Of a stretch of DNA of 60,301 nt, positions 1-7,409 are shown piece after piece. The position numbers were made by a program, and so were the translations under genes. The DNA is from Anaerolineae bacterium (GTDB taxonomy: Bacteria > Chloroflexota > Anaerolineae > Aggregatilineales > Phototrophicaceae): positions 1-60,301 of the forward strand of contig JAEURA010000187.1 of the NCBI GenBank assembly GCA_016789005.1. Reading direction: 5' to 3'. Positions within the stretch are counted from its first letter, which is position 1. Every line of letters begins with the position of its first letter. Under the pieces are notes generated by a model. It searched no databases, was not told the origin of the DNA, and saw nothing but the letters and a program-made list of their open reading frames with translations.

Positions 1-1
1 C

Positions 2-181
2 GGTCCTGATGGCGACTTCCTGCTGAGCGGCGTCTACTTCAACGAAGCCCTGCTGACCTGCCAAATCGATCTGAACCAGCTGCACCGCACGCGCGCCCGC
101 CTGCCCCTGCTGCGCGACGAACGCCCGGAGATGGTGCAGCGCGAGCTTTTCCGCATCATGAACGGTGGAGGCGACCGATGA
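2..181 (+). CDS. Carbon-nitrogen hydrolase (nitrilase family), C-terminal fragment
   Basis: The frame is open from the window edge and gives 59 residues before TGA at 179-181, so the catalytic Glu-Lys-Cys part lies outside. The tail resembles the end of nitrilase-superfamily enzymes: a strand ending in CQIDL, a helix of the type LNQLHRTRARLPLLRDERPE, and a short basic end. The stop overlaps the ATG of the NAD synthetase gene (ATGA at 178-181), so the two are probably translationally coupled. A glutaminase or amidase role supplying ammonia to NadE is possible, but the substrate cannot be read from this fragment. Confidence 0.7.
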   Translation, partial: GPDGDFLLSGVYFNEALLTCQIDLNQLHRTRARLPLLRDERPEMVQRELFRIMNGGGDR

Positions 182-1020
182 CCACGAAGACCCCCGACAT
201 CAGCGCGCGCCTGGCGATCAACACCGCCGTCGCCCGCAAAATGCTGACCGGCTTCATCGCCGACGAGATCAGCAAGACGCGCATGTCGCGCGCCGTCATC
301 GGCTTGAGCGGCGGCATCGATTCGGCGCTTTCGGCAACCCTCGCGGCAGAGGCGCTCGGCGCGCAGAACGTGCTGGCGGTGCGCATGCCCTACCGCACCT
401 CGTCACCGGACAGCCTGAGCGACGCCGAACAGGTCATCCAGGCGCTCGGTCTGCCGTCGATCACCGTCGAGATCACGCCGATGGCGGAGCCGCTGTTCGC
501 CCAGTTCCCCGACATGTCCAGCACCCGCCGGGGCAACATCATGGCGCGCCTGCGCATGACCATCCTCTACGATCAGAGCGCGACCTGGGGCGGGCTGGTG
601 ATGGGGACCAGCAACAAGACCGAACTGCTGCTCGGCTATTCGACCATTTACGGGGACAGCGGGGTCGCGCTTCAGCCGATCGGCGATCTGTACAAGACAC
701 AGGTGCGCCATCTCGCCGCCGCGCTCGACATCCCCCAGTCGGTGCAGACCAAAGCACCCAGCGCCGACCTGTGGGAGGGGCAGACGGACGAGGGCGAACT
801 CGGCTTCACCTATGCCGATGTCGATCAGGCGCTCTTCCTGCTGGTGGACGAACGCTACACCGTCGAGGAAGTCGTCGAGGAAGGGTTCGCCCGCTCCTTC
901 GTGGAAAAGGTCTGGCAGCGGGTGAAGGTCAATCACTACAAGCGGACGATGCCCAACATCGCCAAGCTCAGCCGGCGCACCATCGGGCACGATTTCCTGT
1001 ATCTGCGCGATTACGTGTAG
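178..1020 (+). CDS. nadE: NAD(+) synthetase
   Basis: This 280-residue protein is a cytoplasmic ATP pyrophosphatase that amidates deamido-NAD, the last step of NAD synthesis. The PP-loop SGGIDS is at residues 44-49, followed by the family segments MARLRM, GTSNKTE and KAPSADLW. The length fits the short, ammonia-dependent form that lacks a glutaminase domain. The start overlaps the stop of the upstream carbon-nitrogen hydrolase by 4 bases, which suggests coupled expression and perhaps ammonia supply by the neighbour (inference). The downstream gene is convergent. Identity is secure from the motifs. Confidence 0.95.
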   Translation: MTTKTPDISARLAINTAVARKMLTGFIADEISKTRMSRAVIGLSGGIDSALSATLAAEALGAQNVLAVRMPYRTSSPDSLSDAEQVIQALGLPSITVEITPMAEPLFAQFPDMSSTRRGNIMARLRMTILYDQSATWGGLVMGTSNKTELLLGYSTIYGDSGVALQPIGDLYKTQVRHLAAALDIPQSVQTKAPSADLWEGQTDEGELGFTYADVDQALFLLVDERYTVEEVVEEGFARSFVEKVWQRVKVNHYKRTMPNIAKLSRRTIGHDFLYLRDYV

Positions 1021-1040
1021 CCCGCTGGCGGCTCCAGCGG

Positions 1041-3122
1041 CTACCCTCCGGCGCTCTCCGCCGTCGCTTCGGCGGAGGCTTCCGCCGCGCTGTCGCGGGT
1101 GATGGTCACGCCGGGCGGTACGAGCAGCGTCTCGGGGATGGTCGCGCCCGCCATCAGGCGCACCAGCGAATCGACCGCCGCGCGCGAAAACTCTTCGCGT
1201 CCGACATCGACTGAGGCGCGCAGGTAGTAGCCCTCGGCGATGTACTGGCGCGCCAGAGGTTCGGCGTCGATGCTGCCGATGATCACCGCTTCCGGCGGGA
1301 TCTCGGCGGCTTCCAGCGCCGTGATGGCTCCGTAGGACCCGGCGTCGTTGATGCTCAGGATGACATCGAAGGCGACGCCTTCTTCCAGCAGCCGCTCGAC
1401 GGATCGCTGTCCGTCCTCGCGCGTGCCCCCCAGGTAGCGCCCGACGATGACGGCGTCCGGGGCGTATTCCAGGAGTCCGGCTTCCAGACCGTCGGCGCGG
1501 GTGACGATCTGCGGCATGGTTGGGAAGTCAAGGATGATCACCCGCGCCGCGCCGCCCCGCTCGTCGCGGACGATCTCGCCGATGGCGCGCCCCGCCGCCA
1601 GTCCCATGCGCTCATCGTCGCCTGCCAGCAGGATGCCGCCGTAATTTTCGATCTCCGCCGCCATGAAGACCATCGGCAAGCCGGCGGCTTCGGCGCTGTG
1701 CAGCGTCTCATCGAGCAGGGCGACATCCTTCGGGCAGATGATCAGCCCGGTGACGCCTTCAGTGCGCGCCTGCTCGATCTGTGTGACCTGAACATAAGCG
1801 TCATTGTCGGCGTTGTAGATGCGGAAGGGCAGCCCATACGCCGCGGCGAACTCGGAGATCTCGCGCGCCTGCGCGGCGTGATACTGGCTGGACTGCACGC
1901 AGGCGGCATAGGCAACGAAGCCGTTCCCGCCGACTCGCGCCCGCGCGGTGACGATCTCCGCTTCTGTCGGCTGTGCATCCGCGCCGCGCCCGATCTCGCC
2001 CTCCAGCACCGCCGCGCGCGGGATCGGGGTGGGCGAGGGAGTCGCCGTCGGGGGCGGAGACGGCAGGGTCAGCACCCCCGCCGCCATCAGCACCACCAGG
2101 GTGACCAGCGCCACCATCAGCACCCCGATCACGACCATGAGCGGGCGCGAACCGGGCTGCACCGCCAGAGCCGTCAGCGTCGGCGACGAGGTCGAGACGG
2201 CGCTGGGAGGAACCGGAGGCGGCACGGCGAAGCTTGGCGGCGTCGGCTGCTGCACCATCGGGAAGCTGCCGGTGCTGATCGACCGCCCCAGGGCGGCATT
2301 GAGGGCGGCGGCGAGGTCAACAGCGCGGGGGTAGCGTTCATCCGGCGTCTTCGCCATCGCCTTCAGCACGACTTCATCAACCGCCAGGGACAGCGCCGGG
2401 TTTACGCTCGACGGCGGATCGGGCTGTTTTTCGAGGTGCTGGTAGATGATCGAGATGACGTTGTTGTCGGAAGCCTGAAACGGCGCTTTGCCCGTCAGCA
2501 TGTGGTAGAGGATCACGCCCAGGCTGTAGATGTCGCTGCGCGCGTCGAGCAGCTCCCCCCGAAGCTGCTCCGGCGACATGTAAGCGGGCGTGCCGACGAT
2601 GGTATCGGTCCTGGTGATGGTGATCGGGTTATCCGTCAGTTTGGCAAGCCCGAAGTCGGAAAGATAGGCGTTGCCAGTGTCGTCGAGCAGGATATTGCTC
2701 GGCTTCAGATCGCGATGCAGCACGCCGTGACTGTGGGCATAACTCAGCCCGCGCGCCATCTGGGTGAAAAGGTCGGCAGCGCGGTTGATCTCCATCGCGC
2801 CGTCCACCAGCAGGTCGCTGAGCGTGCCGCCGCGCAGCAGGCGCATGGCGATGAAGGCGAGGTTGTCGACGATGCCATATTCGTAGATGGGCAGGATGTG
2901 AATGTGTTCCAGCGTGGCGATCAGCCGGGCTTCCTGGGCGAAGCGCTGGCGAAACTCATCCTGTCTGCCTTCGGCAGCTTCGAGCGAGATCACCTTCAGC
3001 GCCACCGATCGATTGACCGATGCCTGATGGGCGCGGTAGACCGATGCCATCCCGCCCTGACCGATCTTCGCTTCGACCCTGAAGGCGCTGATTTGTTTCC
3101 CCACTAGCGGATCGGTCTGCAT
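1041..3122 (-). CDS. Transmembrane Ser/Thr kinase with extracellular periplasmic-binding-protein domain
   Basis: The protein has 693 residues. A Hanks-type kinase occupies about 10-275: Gly-rich loop GQGGMASV at 21-28, Lys43, HRDLKPSN at 136-143, DFG at 156-158, SPE at 183-185. A Pro/Ser linker, one membrane helix (about 328-350) and a Pro/Thr stalk follow. The remaining 290 residues, outside the membrane, look like a sugar-type periplasmic binding protein (Peripla_BP_4, ribose-binding or LacI effector fold), with segments such as GLIICPKDVALLDE and ILSINDAGS. A ligand-gated receptor kinase is inferred. ATG 3122 is chosen over longer frames because AAGGA precedes it and a TATAAT lies upstream at 3178-3183; a start at 3206 would lie upstream of that box. 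Confidence 0.88.
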   Translation of the reverse strand: MQTDPLVGKQISAFRVEAKIGQGGMASVYRAHQASVNRSVALKVISLEAAEGRQDEFRQRFAQEARLIATLEHIHILPIYEYGIVDNLAFIAMRLLRGGTLSDLLVDGAMEINRAADLFTQMARGLSYAHSHGVLHRDLKPSNILLDDTGNAYLSDFGLAKLTDNPITITRTDTIVGTPAYMSPEQLRGELLDARSDIYSLGVILYHMLTGKAPFQASDNNVISIIYQHLEKQPDPPSSVNPALSLAVDEVVLKAMAKTPDERYPRAVDLAAALNAALGRSISTGSFPMVQQPTPPSFAVPPPVPPSAVSTSSPTLTALAVQPGSRPLMVVIGVLMVALVTLVVLMAAGVLTLPSPPPTATPSPTPIPRAAVLEGEIGRGADAQPTEAEIVTARARVGGNGFVAYAACVQSSQYHAAQAREISEFAAAYGLPFRIYNADNDAYVQVTQIEQARTEGVTGLIICPKDVALLDETLHSAEAAGLPMVFMAAEIENYGGILLAGDDERMGLAAGRAIGEIVRDERGGAARVIILDFPTMPQIVTRADGLEAGLLEYAPDAVIVGRYLGGTREDGQRSVERLLEEGVAFDVILSINDAGSYGAITALEAAEIPPEAVIIGSIDAEPLARQYIAEGYYLRASVDVGREEFSRAAVDSLVRLMAGATIPETLLVPPGVTITRDSAAEASAEATAESAGG

Positions 3123-3177
3123 GACGCTGAAATGTCCTTCAAGGCGCGGAGAAGTTTGTTTTGTAAAAACATTACGG

Positions 3178-3183
3178 ATTATA
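3178..3183 (-). promoter_or_regulatory. Putative -10 box of the receptor-kinase gene
   Basis: The minus strand reads TATAAT 56-61 bases upstream of ATG 3122. No good -35 hexamer is seen at 16-18 bases, so the assignment rests on the -10 match and on the AT-rich context in a GC-rich genome. Confidence 0.45.
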
Positions 3184-3329
3184 ACAAACAATGGCGGCGC
3201 GCTCACTAGCGGACCTGCAAAAGTCAGAAATCTGGCAGACCTGCGGCGTGTCGCCGGGTGCGGCAGCCGGTGGAGGGACGACGCCCCACCGTAGGGAGAT
3301 CAGCGTGGTCTGGCGCGCCAAGCCGCCTG

Positions 3330-3335
3330 TATAAT
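3330..3335 (+). promoter_or_regulatory. Putative -10 box of the C39-like peptidase gene
   Basis: TATAAT lies 40 bases upstream of ATG 3375. The -35 region is poor. It diverges from the kinase-gene promoter across about 145 bases. Confidence 0.4.
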
Positions 3336-3374
3336 GCAGTCGAAGTGAAACAGTGATCCCCAGGGGTTGTCAGC

Positions 3375-4421
3375 ATGAGAACGACGCGAATCCTCATCGC
3401 GATTTTTGCCATCCTGCTGGTCGCCGGCGCGCCGGCGCTGGCGCAGGAGGCTGTGGCGGCGCTGCCGTCGAGCTACACGCTCTTCGGCGTGACGCACATC
3501 TATCAGGGGTGGAACAACTGTGGACCGGCGACGCTGACGATGGGCTTAACCTATTTCGGCTACCCCGCCGATCAAACTCCGGCGGCGCAGTGGCTCAAGC
3601 CGAACAACGAAGACAAGAACGTGAGTCCCTGGCAGATGGTGGAATATGTGAACCAGCACACCGCCGGCGATGTGCGGGCGCTGCTGCGCTACGGCGGGAC
3701 GCTGGACCGGCTCAAGACGCTGGTCGCCAACAACTTCCCGGTGCTGGTCGAGAGCGGCTACGACCCGGTCTCCGCCAATCAGGGCTGGATGGGGCATTAT
3801 CTGCTGGTGACCGGTTACGACGACGGGCGTGCCCAGGTAATCACCCAGGACAGCTACGACGGTCCCGATCTGGCGTACAGCTATGATCACATCCGCGAGT
3901 ACTGGAAGCATTTCAACTACCTGTACATCATCCTTTACCCCCCGGCGCGCGAGGCGGAGATGATGACGCTCCTCGGTTCCGATGCCGACGAGACGATGAA
4001 CCTCTACAACACCCTCTCGCTGGCGCAGCAGGACGCCATCGCTAACCGCGACGATCCGTTCGCCTGGTTCAACATCGGCAGCAGCTACACGCACCTGGGT
4101 ATGTACGCCGAAGCGGCTTCGGCGTTCGATTTCGCTCGCAACACCACATCCGGGCTGCCCTGGCGCATGCTGTGGTACCAGTTCACGCCCTACGAGGCGT
4201 ATCTGGCGGTGGGCAGGACCGACGAGGTGATCCAGCTGGCGCGGGCGACGCTCGACGACGGCGGCGGACAGTTCGTGGAGGAGACGTACTACTATGGCGG
4301 GCTGGCGCGCCAGGCGATGGGCGAGCGCGACCGCGCTATCGACAACCTCAACGGCGCGATCAGCTTCAACCCGAACTTTTCACCGGCGCGCGAGGCGCGG
4401 GATCAGCTGATGGGAAGCTGA
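3375..4421 (+). CDS. Secreted C39-like cysteine peptidase with TPR repeats
   Basis: The 348-residue protein starts with a signal peptide (basic MRTTR, hydrophobic core, AxA-type site near ALAQ 21-24). Residues 35-195 match the papain-like Peptidase_C39_2 pattern: the nucleophile Cys49 in NNCGPAT, His141 in GHYLLVTGYDD and Asp159 in TQDSYDG. The second half (about 210-345) has TPR-type helices, for example the repeat around DPFAWFNIGSSYTHLGMYAEA. It probably works outside the membrane on a peptide substrate, the TPRs binding a partner (inference). CAGGGG lies 8 bases before the ATG. The catalytic triad looks intact; the substrate is unknown. Confidence 0.8.
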   Translation: MRTTRILIAIFAILLVAGAPALAQEAVAALPSSYTLFGVTHIYQGWNNCGPATLTMGLTYFGYPADQTPAAQWLKPNNEDKNVSPWQMVEYVNQHTAGDVRALLRYGGTLDRLKTLVANNFPVLVESGYDPVSANQGWMGHYLLVTGYDDGRAQVITQDSYDGPDLAYSYDHIREYWKHFNYLYIILYPPAREAEMMTLLGSDADETMNLYNTLSLAQQDAIANRDDPFAWFNIGSSYTHLGMYAEAASAFDFARNTTSGLPWRMLWYQFTPYEAYLAVGRTDEVIQLARATLDDGGGQFVEETYYYGGLARQAMGERDRAIDNLNGAISFNPNFSPAREARDQLMGS

Positions 4422-4453
4422 CGAAGCGCCCAAGACGGAGAAACGTGATCCAA

Positions 4454-4503
4454 GGGATGAGGGTGCAGCCCAGCCAGAAGCGCTTGTATGCCTCCCTCAT
4501 CCC
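4454..4503. repeat. Inverted repeat GGGATGAGGG / CCCTCATCCC
   Basis: Perfect 10-base arms at 4454-4463 and 4494-4503 are separated by 30 bases, followed by a run of CTCATCCC-like units to about 4540. It may end transcription of the peptidase gene, but there is no T-tract after it. Confidence 0.45.
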
Positions 4504-4541
4504 CCATCCCTCATCCCTCACCTCTCATTCCTCATCCCTGG

Positions 4542-4570
4542 TTGACAAAACGTGCTGCCGCTTTTATGAT
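4542..4570 (+). promoter_or_regulatory. Consensus sigma-70-type promoter of the sulfurtransferase leader
   Basis: TTGACA (4542-4547) and TATGAT (4565-4570) are separated by exactly 17 bases. This is the best promoter match seen in the window. Transcription would start near 4577, giving a leader of about 220 bases before the sulfurtransferase ATG. Confidence 0.82.
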
Positions 4571-4623
4571 GGCATTCGTCAGACCCGATCTCGTCAATTC
4601 ATCTGCAAGGACTGCGCTCACCC

Positions 4624-4713
4624 ATGCGCTCTGTGCCCGCTGTCGCCATGATGTGCTGTTCGATGTGTTGCGTCGAAGGACACGCCGGCGACAGCCTGGG
4701 TACGCGCCATTGA
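4624..4713 (+). CDS. Cys-rich leader peptide, candidate cysteine attenuator
   Basis: A 29-residue frame too short for usual gene calling: [16 protein letters not shown] then 13 more residues to TGA. Four Cys codons fall in six positions (residues 11, 12, 15 and 16; bases 4654-4659 and 4666-4671). AAGGA at 4607-4611 is a possible, rather distant ribosome site. It sits between a consensus promoter and an intrinsic terminator in front of a sulfurtransferase gene. Cys-coding leader frames controlling sulfur genes are known from mycobacteria; here the same logic is inferred. The peptide itself probably has no function. Confidence 0.75.
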   Translation: MRSVPAVAMMCCSMCCVEGHAGDSLGTRH

Positions 4714-4750
4714 GGGGAACGCCCTCCCTGCGCAGATGAAAGCCCTGGCT
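4639..4750 (+). promoter_or_regulatory. Attenuator leader with protector and antiterminator pairings
   Basis: Stem 1 pairs 4639-4647 with 4687-4695 (9 perfect pairs) and holds all four Cys codons in its loop. The 3' side of that stem overlaps AGCCTGGG (4693-4700), which can instead pair with CCCTGGCT (4743-4750, one mismatch), the 5' arm of the terminator. A ribosome stalled on Cys codons would cover 4639-4647, free the antiterminator and allow read-through; one that reaches the stop at 4711 would cover about 4695-4725 and let the terminator form. The pairings are visible; the mechanism is inference. Confidence 0.65.
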
Positions 4751-4770
4751 CTCGCAGCCGGGGCTTTTTT
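4739..4770 (+). terminator. Intrinsic terminator inside the sulfurtransferase leader
   Basis: AGCCCTGGCT (4741-4750), a 5-base loop and AGCCGGGGCT (4756-4765) form a GC-rich stem with one T-G pair, extended by AA/TT, followed by a run of T to 4770. It lies 28 bases before the sulfurtransferase ATG and downstream of the leader promoter, so it can only act as a conditional terminator for that gene. Confidence 0.82.
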
Positions 4771-4798
4771 ATTTCTGGAGAAGGAGAACGCACCTGTC

Positions 4799-5653
4799 AT
4801 GAGCCATCAGGGATACGCCCACCCGGAAGCGCTGGTCAGCACCGAATGGCTGGCGGAACATCTGAACGACCCGTCGATCCGCATCATCGAATCCAACGAG
4901 GATCCGCTCCTCTATCCCTCCGGTCACGTCCCCAGCGCGGTGCAGGTGGACTGGACGACCGACCTCAACGATCAGCTGCGGCGCGATTACATCACCCGCG
5001 AGGGCTTCGAGAAGCTGGCGTCGAGCATCGGCATCACCCCCGAAACGACGCTGGTCTTTTATGGCGACAAGAACAACTGGTGGGCGGCGTATGCCTTCTG
5101 GGTGTTCCAGCTGTTCGGTCACAAGAACGCCAAACTGGTCAACGGCGGGCGGCTGAAGTGGGAAAAAGAGGGTCGCCCGCTGGTCCGTGACGTGCCGACC
5201 TATCCGGCGACCGCTTACCATGCGCCGGAGCGCGACGACAGCAAGATTCGCGCTTTCCGCGACGAGGTGCTGGCGCACGTCAACGCCGGCAAGCTGCTGG
5301 TCGATGTCCGCAGTCCAGCCGAATACACCGGCGAGCGCCTGCACATGCCCGACTACCCCAACGAAGGCGCGCTGCGCGGCGGGCACATCCCCGGCGCGAA
5401 GAGCGTCCCCTGGGCGCGGGCGGCGAACCCGGAAGACGGCACTTTCAAGAGCGTCGAAGACCTGCGCGCCATCTACGAGGGCGAAAAAGGCTTGAAGGCG
5501 AACGACGAAATCATCGCCTACTGCCGCATCGGCGAACGCAGCAGCCACACCTGGTTCGTGCTGACTTATCTGCTCGGCTATTCCAACGTGCGCAACTATG
5601 ACGGTTCGTGGACGGAATGGGGCAACTCGGTCGGCGTGCCGATTGAAAAGTAG
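4799..5653 (+). CDS. Thiosulfate sulfurtransferase (two-domain rhodanese)
   Basis: The protein has 284 residues with tandem rhodanese domains. The first (about 10-130) is inactive, as usual. The second (about 150-280) carries the persulfide-forming Cys242 in the loop CRIGERSSH, typical of the SseA/CysA-like group. It moves sulfane sulfur from thiosulfate to an acceptor in the cytoplasm. ATG 4799 follows GGAGAAGGAG. The frame is open further upstream, but through the terminator stem. The Cys-rich leader and attenuator upstream suggest expression tied to cysteine supply, which fits a role in sulfur assimilation. Its fold and active loop are clear; the acceptor is not. Confidence 0.92.
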   Translation: MSHQGYAHPEALVSTEWLAEHLNDPSIRIIESNEDPLLYPSGHVPSAVQVDWTTDLNDQLRRDYITREGFEKLASSIGITPETTLVFYGDKNNWWAAYAFWVFQLFGHKNAKLVNGGRLKWEKEGRPLVRDVPTYPATAYHAPERDDSKIRAFRDEVLAHVNAGKLLVDVRSPAEYTGERLHMPDYPNEGALRGGHIPGAKSVPWARAANPEDGTFKSVEDLRAIYEGEKGLKANDEIIAYCRIGERSSHTWFVLTYLLGYSNVRNYDGSWTEWGNSVGVPIEK

Positions 5654-5665
5654 CCAGGCTTCGCG

Positions 5666-5698
5666 CCCCTCTCCTGCGCCGGCGCGGGAGAGGGGTTT
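5666..5698 (+). terminator. Hairpin after the sulfurtransferase gene
   Basis: CCCCTCTCC... and its complement form an almost perfect palindrome (5666-5680 with 5681-5695), followed by only three T. It may stop transcription or may be one of the CCCCTCTCC-type dispersed palindromes of this genome. Confidence 0.5.
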
Positions 5699-5775
5699 AC
5701 TCGCCGCAGTCCCGCGAATTGCCCGAATCGGCATTCTCCCATAAGCTGAAACACGACGGGAGAAAAGAAACGATC

Positions 5776-6351
5776 ATGTACGACTACACATCCCCGTATA
5801 TGCCGGGCGTAGAGTTCAGCGCCGAAGACGTGGCGGCAAACCGCGCGGGGAACTTCACCCCCAGGCAGGTGGAACTTCTGCGCGACGCAAAAGAGCGGCG
5901 GTCGCGCGACGCCGTCCTGGTCGGGCGCGGGTTCCTCATCTTCTTCGCGGCGATCCTGGTCGTCGGCGGCATCATCGAATTCAATCGGCAGACCGAGCCG
6001 TTCGACGTCTTCATGGCGCGTCAGGGTCCGCTCTTCCTGGGAGCCGCCCTGGCGATGCTGGCGCTTCTCGGCGTGAGCGCCGCCCTGAGCGCCTGGTTCA
6101 GTCGGCGTCTGAGCCATCCGAAGATCAGCCGGGCAGAGGGAGTCGCAGAGACGATTTCCCAGGCGGCGTATGCGCGCGGGATGCGCTATATGCGCTACGA
6201 GCTGATCCTGCGGCAGGGGCGCAGGACGGTCAAGCTTTTCCGGCTGAGCAGCCCGGCATCCCTGAGCCATTTTCAGACCAGCGTGCGCTATCGGGTCTAC
6301 TACGTAGAATTCCCGCAGCTGCCGATTCTGCTGTCGGCAGAGCCGGTCTGA
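5776..6351 (+). CDS. Membrane protein of unknown function
   Basis: A 191-residue protein with two clear membrane helices (about 53-75 and 88-110) and a soluble, Arg-rich C-terminal half (RYMRYELILRQGRRTVKLFRL). ATG 5776 follows GGGAGAAAAG; a longer frame from 5719 has no ribosome site. I do not recognise a family. The gene stands alone between the sulfurtransferase hairpin and another hypothetical gene. The C-terminal part looks like a small beta-rich domain, possibly cytoplasmic. Confidence 0.7.
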   Translation: MYDYTSPYMPGVEFSAEDVAANRAGNFTPRQVELLRDAKERRSRDAVLVGRGFLIFFAAILVVGGIIEFNRQTEPFDVFMARQGPLFLGAALAMLALLGVSAALSAWFSRRLSHPKISRAEGVAETISQAAYARGMRYMRYELILRQGRRTVKLFRLSSPASLSHFQTSVRYRVYYVEFPQLPILLSAEPV

Positions 6352-6482
6352 ACCGCGCGCCGGCATCATCGCCATCCCCTCTGCCGCTGTTGCGAACGCC
6401 TTTTTTCGGCGCTACAGTACTTCACCATTAAGCAGGCAAGAGCGGTTCAATGACTGTGGCATGGAGTCAGGAGGATGCGGCT

Positions 6483-7022
6483 GTGGCTGGAATGTTCGGT
6501 TTCAAGCTCAGCGAGGAACACCTCGCCACCATCGTCCAGTGGCGCGCCTCTATCGAACCTTTCGTCAGAGCTTTCGTCGCACAGAAATTCAACCTGGACT
6601 ATTTGCTACACGACGTTATCGGTGCGAAAAGCAATATCTGGACGTCGGATGGAGGCGATCACGTTGCACTCGTCTATCCTGTCGGAGAGGACGAGTGGTC
6701 CATGTCGCTTTCGCTGTGCCCCGGGCTCTACCCGCCGCTGACGCTTGAACTGGAGGGCGGGATCAAGACCATCACCTCGTATGACCATGTTGACCTGCCG
6801 CGCGACCATGATGAGCTGTCCAGGGTTCGCTTCCTGCTCGGTCAGCTCGGAATCGCCCATGAAGGCTACGCGCATCTTCTCCGGCTGGGATGGACGCTCG
6901 CCCAGGCGCGCCAGTACGAATACTACCTCCACCCTTCCGGCATCAGCAGCAGCGGCAGGGTGCGGCGGATCGGGAGCGTTCAATGGGTGACGCTGGAGAG
7001 TATCCCGCCCGACCTGCTTTAA
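6483..7022 (+). CDS. Hypothetical protein
   Basis: A 179-residue soluble protein without recognised motif. GTG 6483 is chosen because a perfect AGGAGG (6469-6474) lies 8 bases before it; ATG 6450 in the same frame is a longer alternative with a weak ribosome site. The protein has a helical N-terminus (EEHLATIVQWRASIEPFVRAF) and a central beta-rich segment. The gene end is notable: a MITE-like element has inserted at its TAA, and the stop codon lies within the 8-base target duplication, so the reading frame is unchanged. It contains one of only two CCCGGG sites seen in the window (6720-6725). Confidence 0.65.
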   Translation: MAGMFGFKLSEEHLATIVQWRASIEPFVRAFVAQKFNLDYLLHDVIGAKSNIWTSDGGDHVALVYPVGEDEWSMSLSLCPGLYPPLTLELEGGIKTITSYDHVDLPRDHDELSRVRFLLGQLGIAHEGYAHLLRLGWTLAQARQYEYYLHPSGISSSGRVRRIGSVQWVTLESIPPDLL

Positions 7023-7024
7023 CC

Positions 7025-7166
7025 CCAGGGCAAACGCATCAAATTTTCAATCAGGTCATGATGGGTTAACGCAGTCCTGTAGGGACAGCCTTCTGGCTGT
7101 CCGCGTCCCTACGATACCTTGTAACCTTTTCTGACCCATTCATCGATTTTGATGCGTTTGCCCTGG
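7025..7166. mobile_element. MITE-like element with 8-bp target duplication
   Basis: A 142-base non-coding element bounded by 19-base perfect terminal inverted repeats that begin CCAGGGCAAACGCATCAAA (7025-7043; complement 7148-7166). CTTTAACC occurs directly on both sides (7017-7024 and 7167-7174), an exact 8-base target duplication. The core has a GGACAGCC/GGCTGTCC hairpin within GTAGGGAC...GTCCCTAC. Ends and duplication length recall ISAs1-type elements (inference). No transposase is present, so it would need one in trans. Confidence 0.85.
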
Positions 7167-7230
7167 CTTTAACCCCGATTCAGGTTGCCATCCACCGCGA
7201 TCTGCGCCATAGTTACAGAGTCGATAACGC

Positions 7231-7362
7231 TAAGAGCGTGTCTGCAAAGCCGGTTTTCACACAACCTCACCCCAACCTCACCCCCTGCCCCTCTCCAATT
7301 GGAGAGGGGCGGTTGCGCGCAGCGAAACGGGGTGAGGTGAGCAGTTTGCAGACAGCCTCTAA
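7231..7362. mobile_element. TA-type MITE-like element, copy with TGTCTGCAAA ends
   Basis: Inverted ends GAGCGTGTCTGCAAA (7234-7248) and TTTGCAGACAGCCTC (7345-7359) differ at two bases. TAA flanks both sides (7231-7233, 7360-7362). Inside is a palindromic CCTCACCCC...CCCTCTCC / GGAGAGGG...GGGGTGAGG unit. The TNA-type duplication and GAG...CTC ends suggest mobilisation by an IS5-related transposase (inference). With the preceding element it fills the 387-base gap between the flanking genes. Confidence 0.7.
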
Positions 7363-7409
7363 GCGCGCTGTCTCGACCCGCCGCTTCATCGAGAGGACGA
7401 GAGAAGATC

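Noticed and set aside
4172..4651. A 159-codon frame overlapping the TPR region and the leader promoter
   Set aside because: Its first half is the peptidase gene in another frame and its second half covers the leader; composition is Arg-rich shadow type.
4577..4770. SAM or other metabolite riboswitch before the sulfurtransferase
   Set aside because: I could not find the conserved cores of known sulfur-related riboswitches, and a Cys-rich leader frame with competing stems explains the region more simply.
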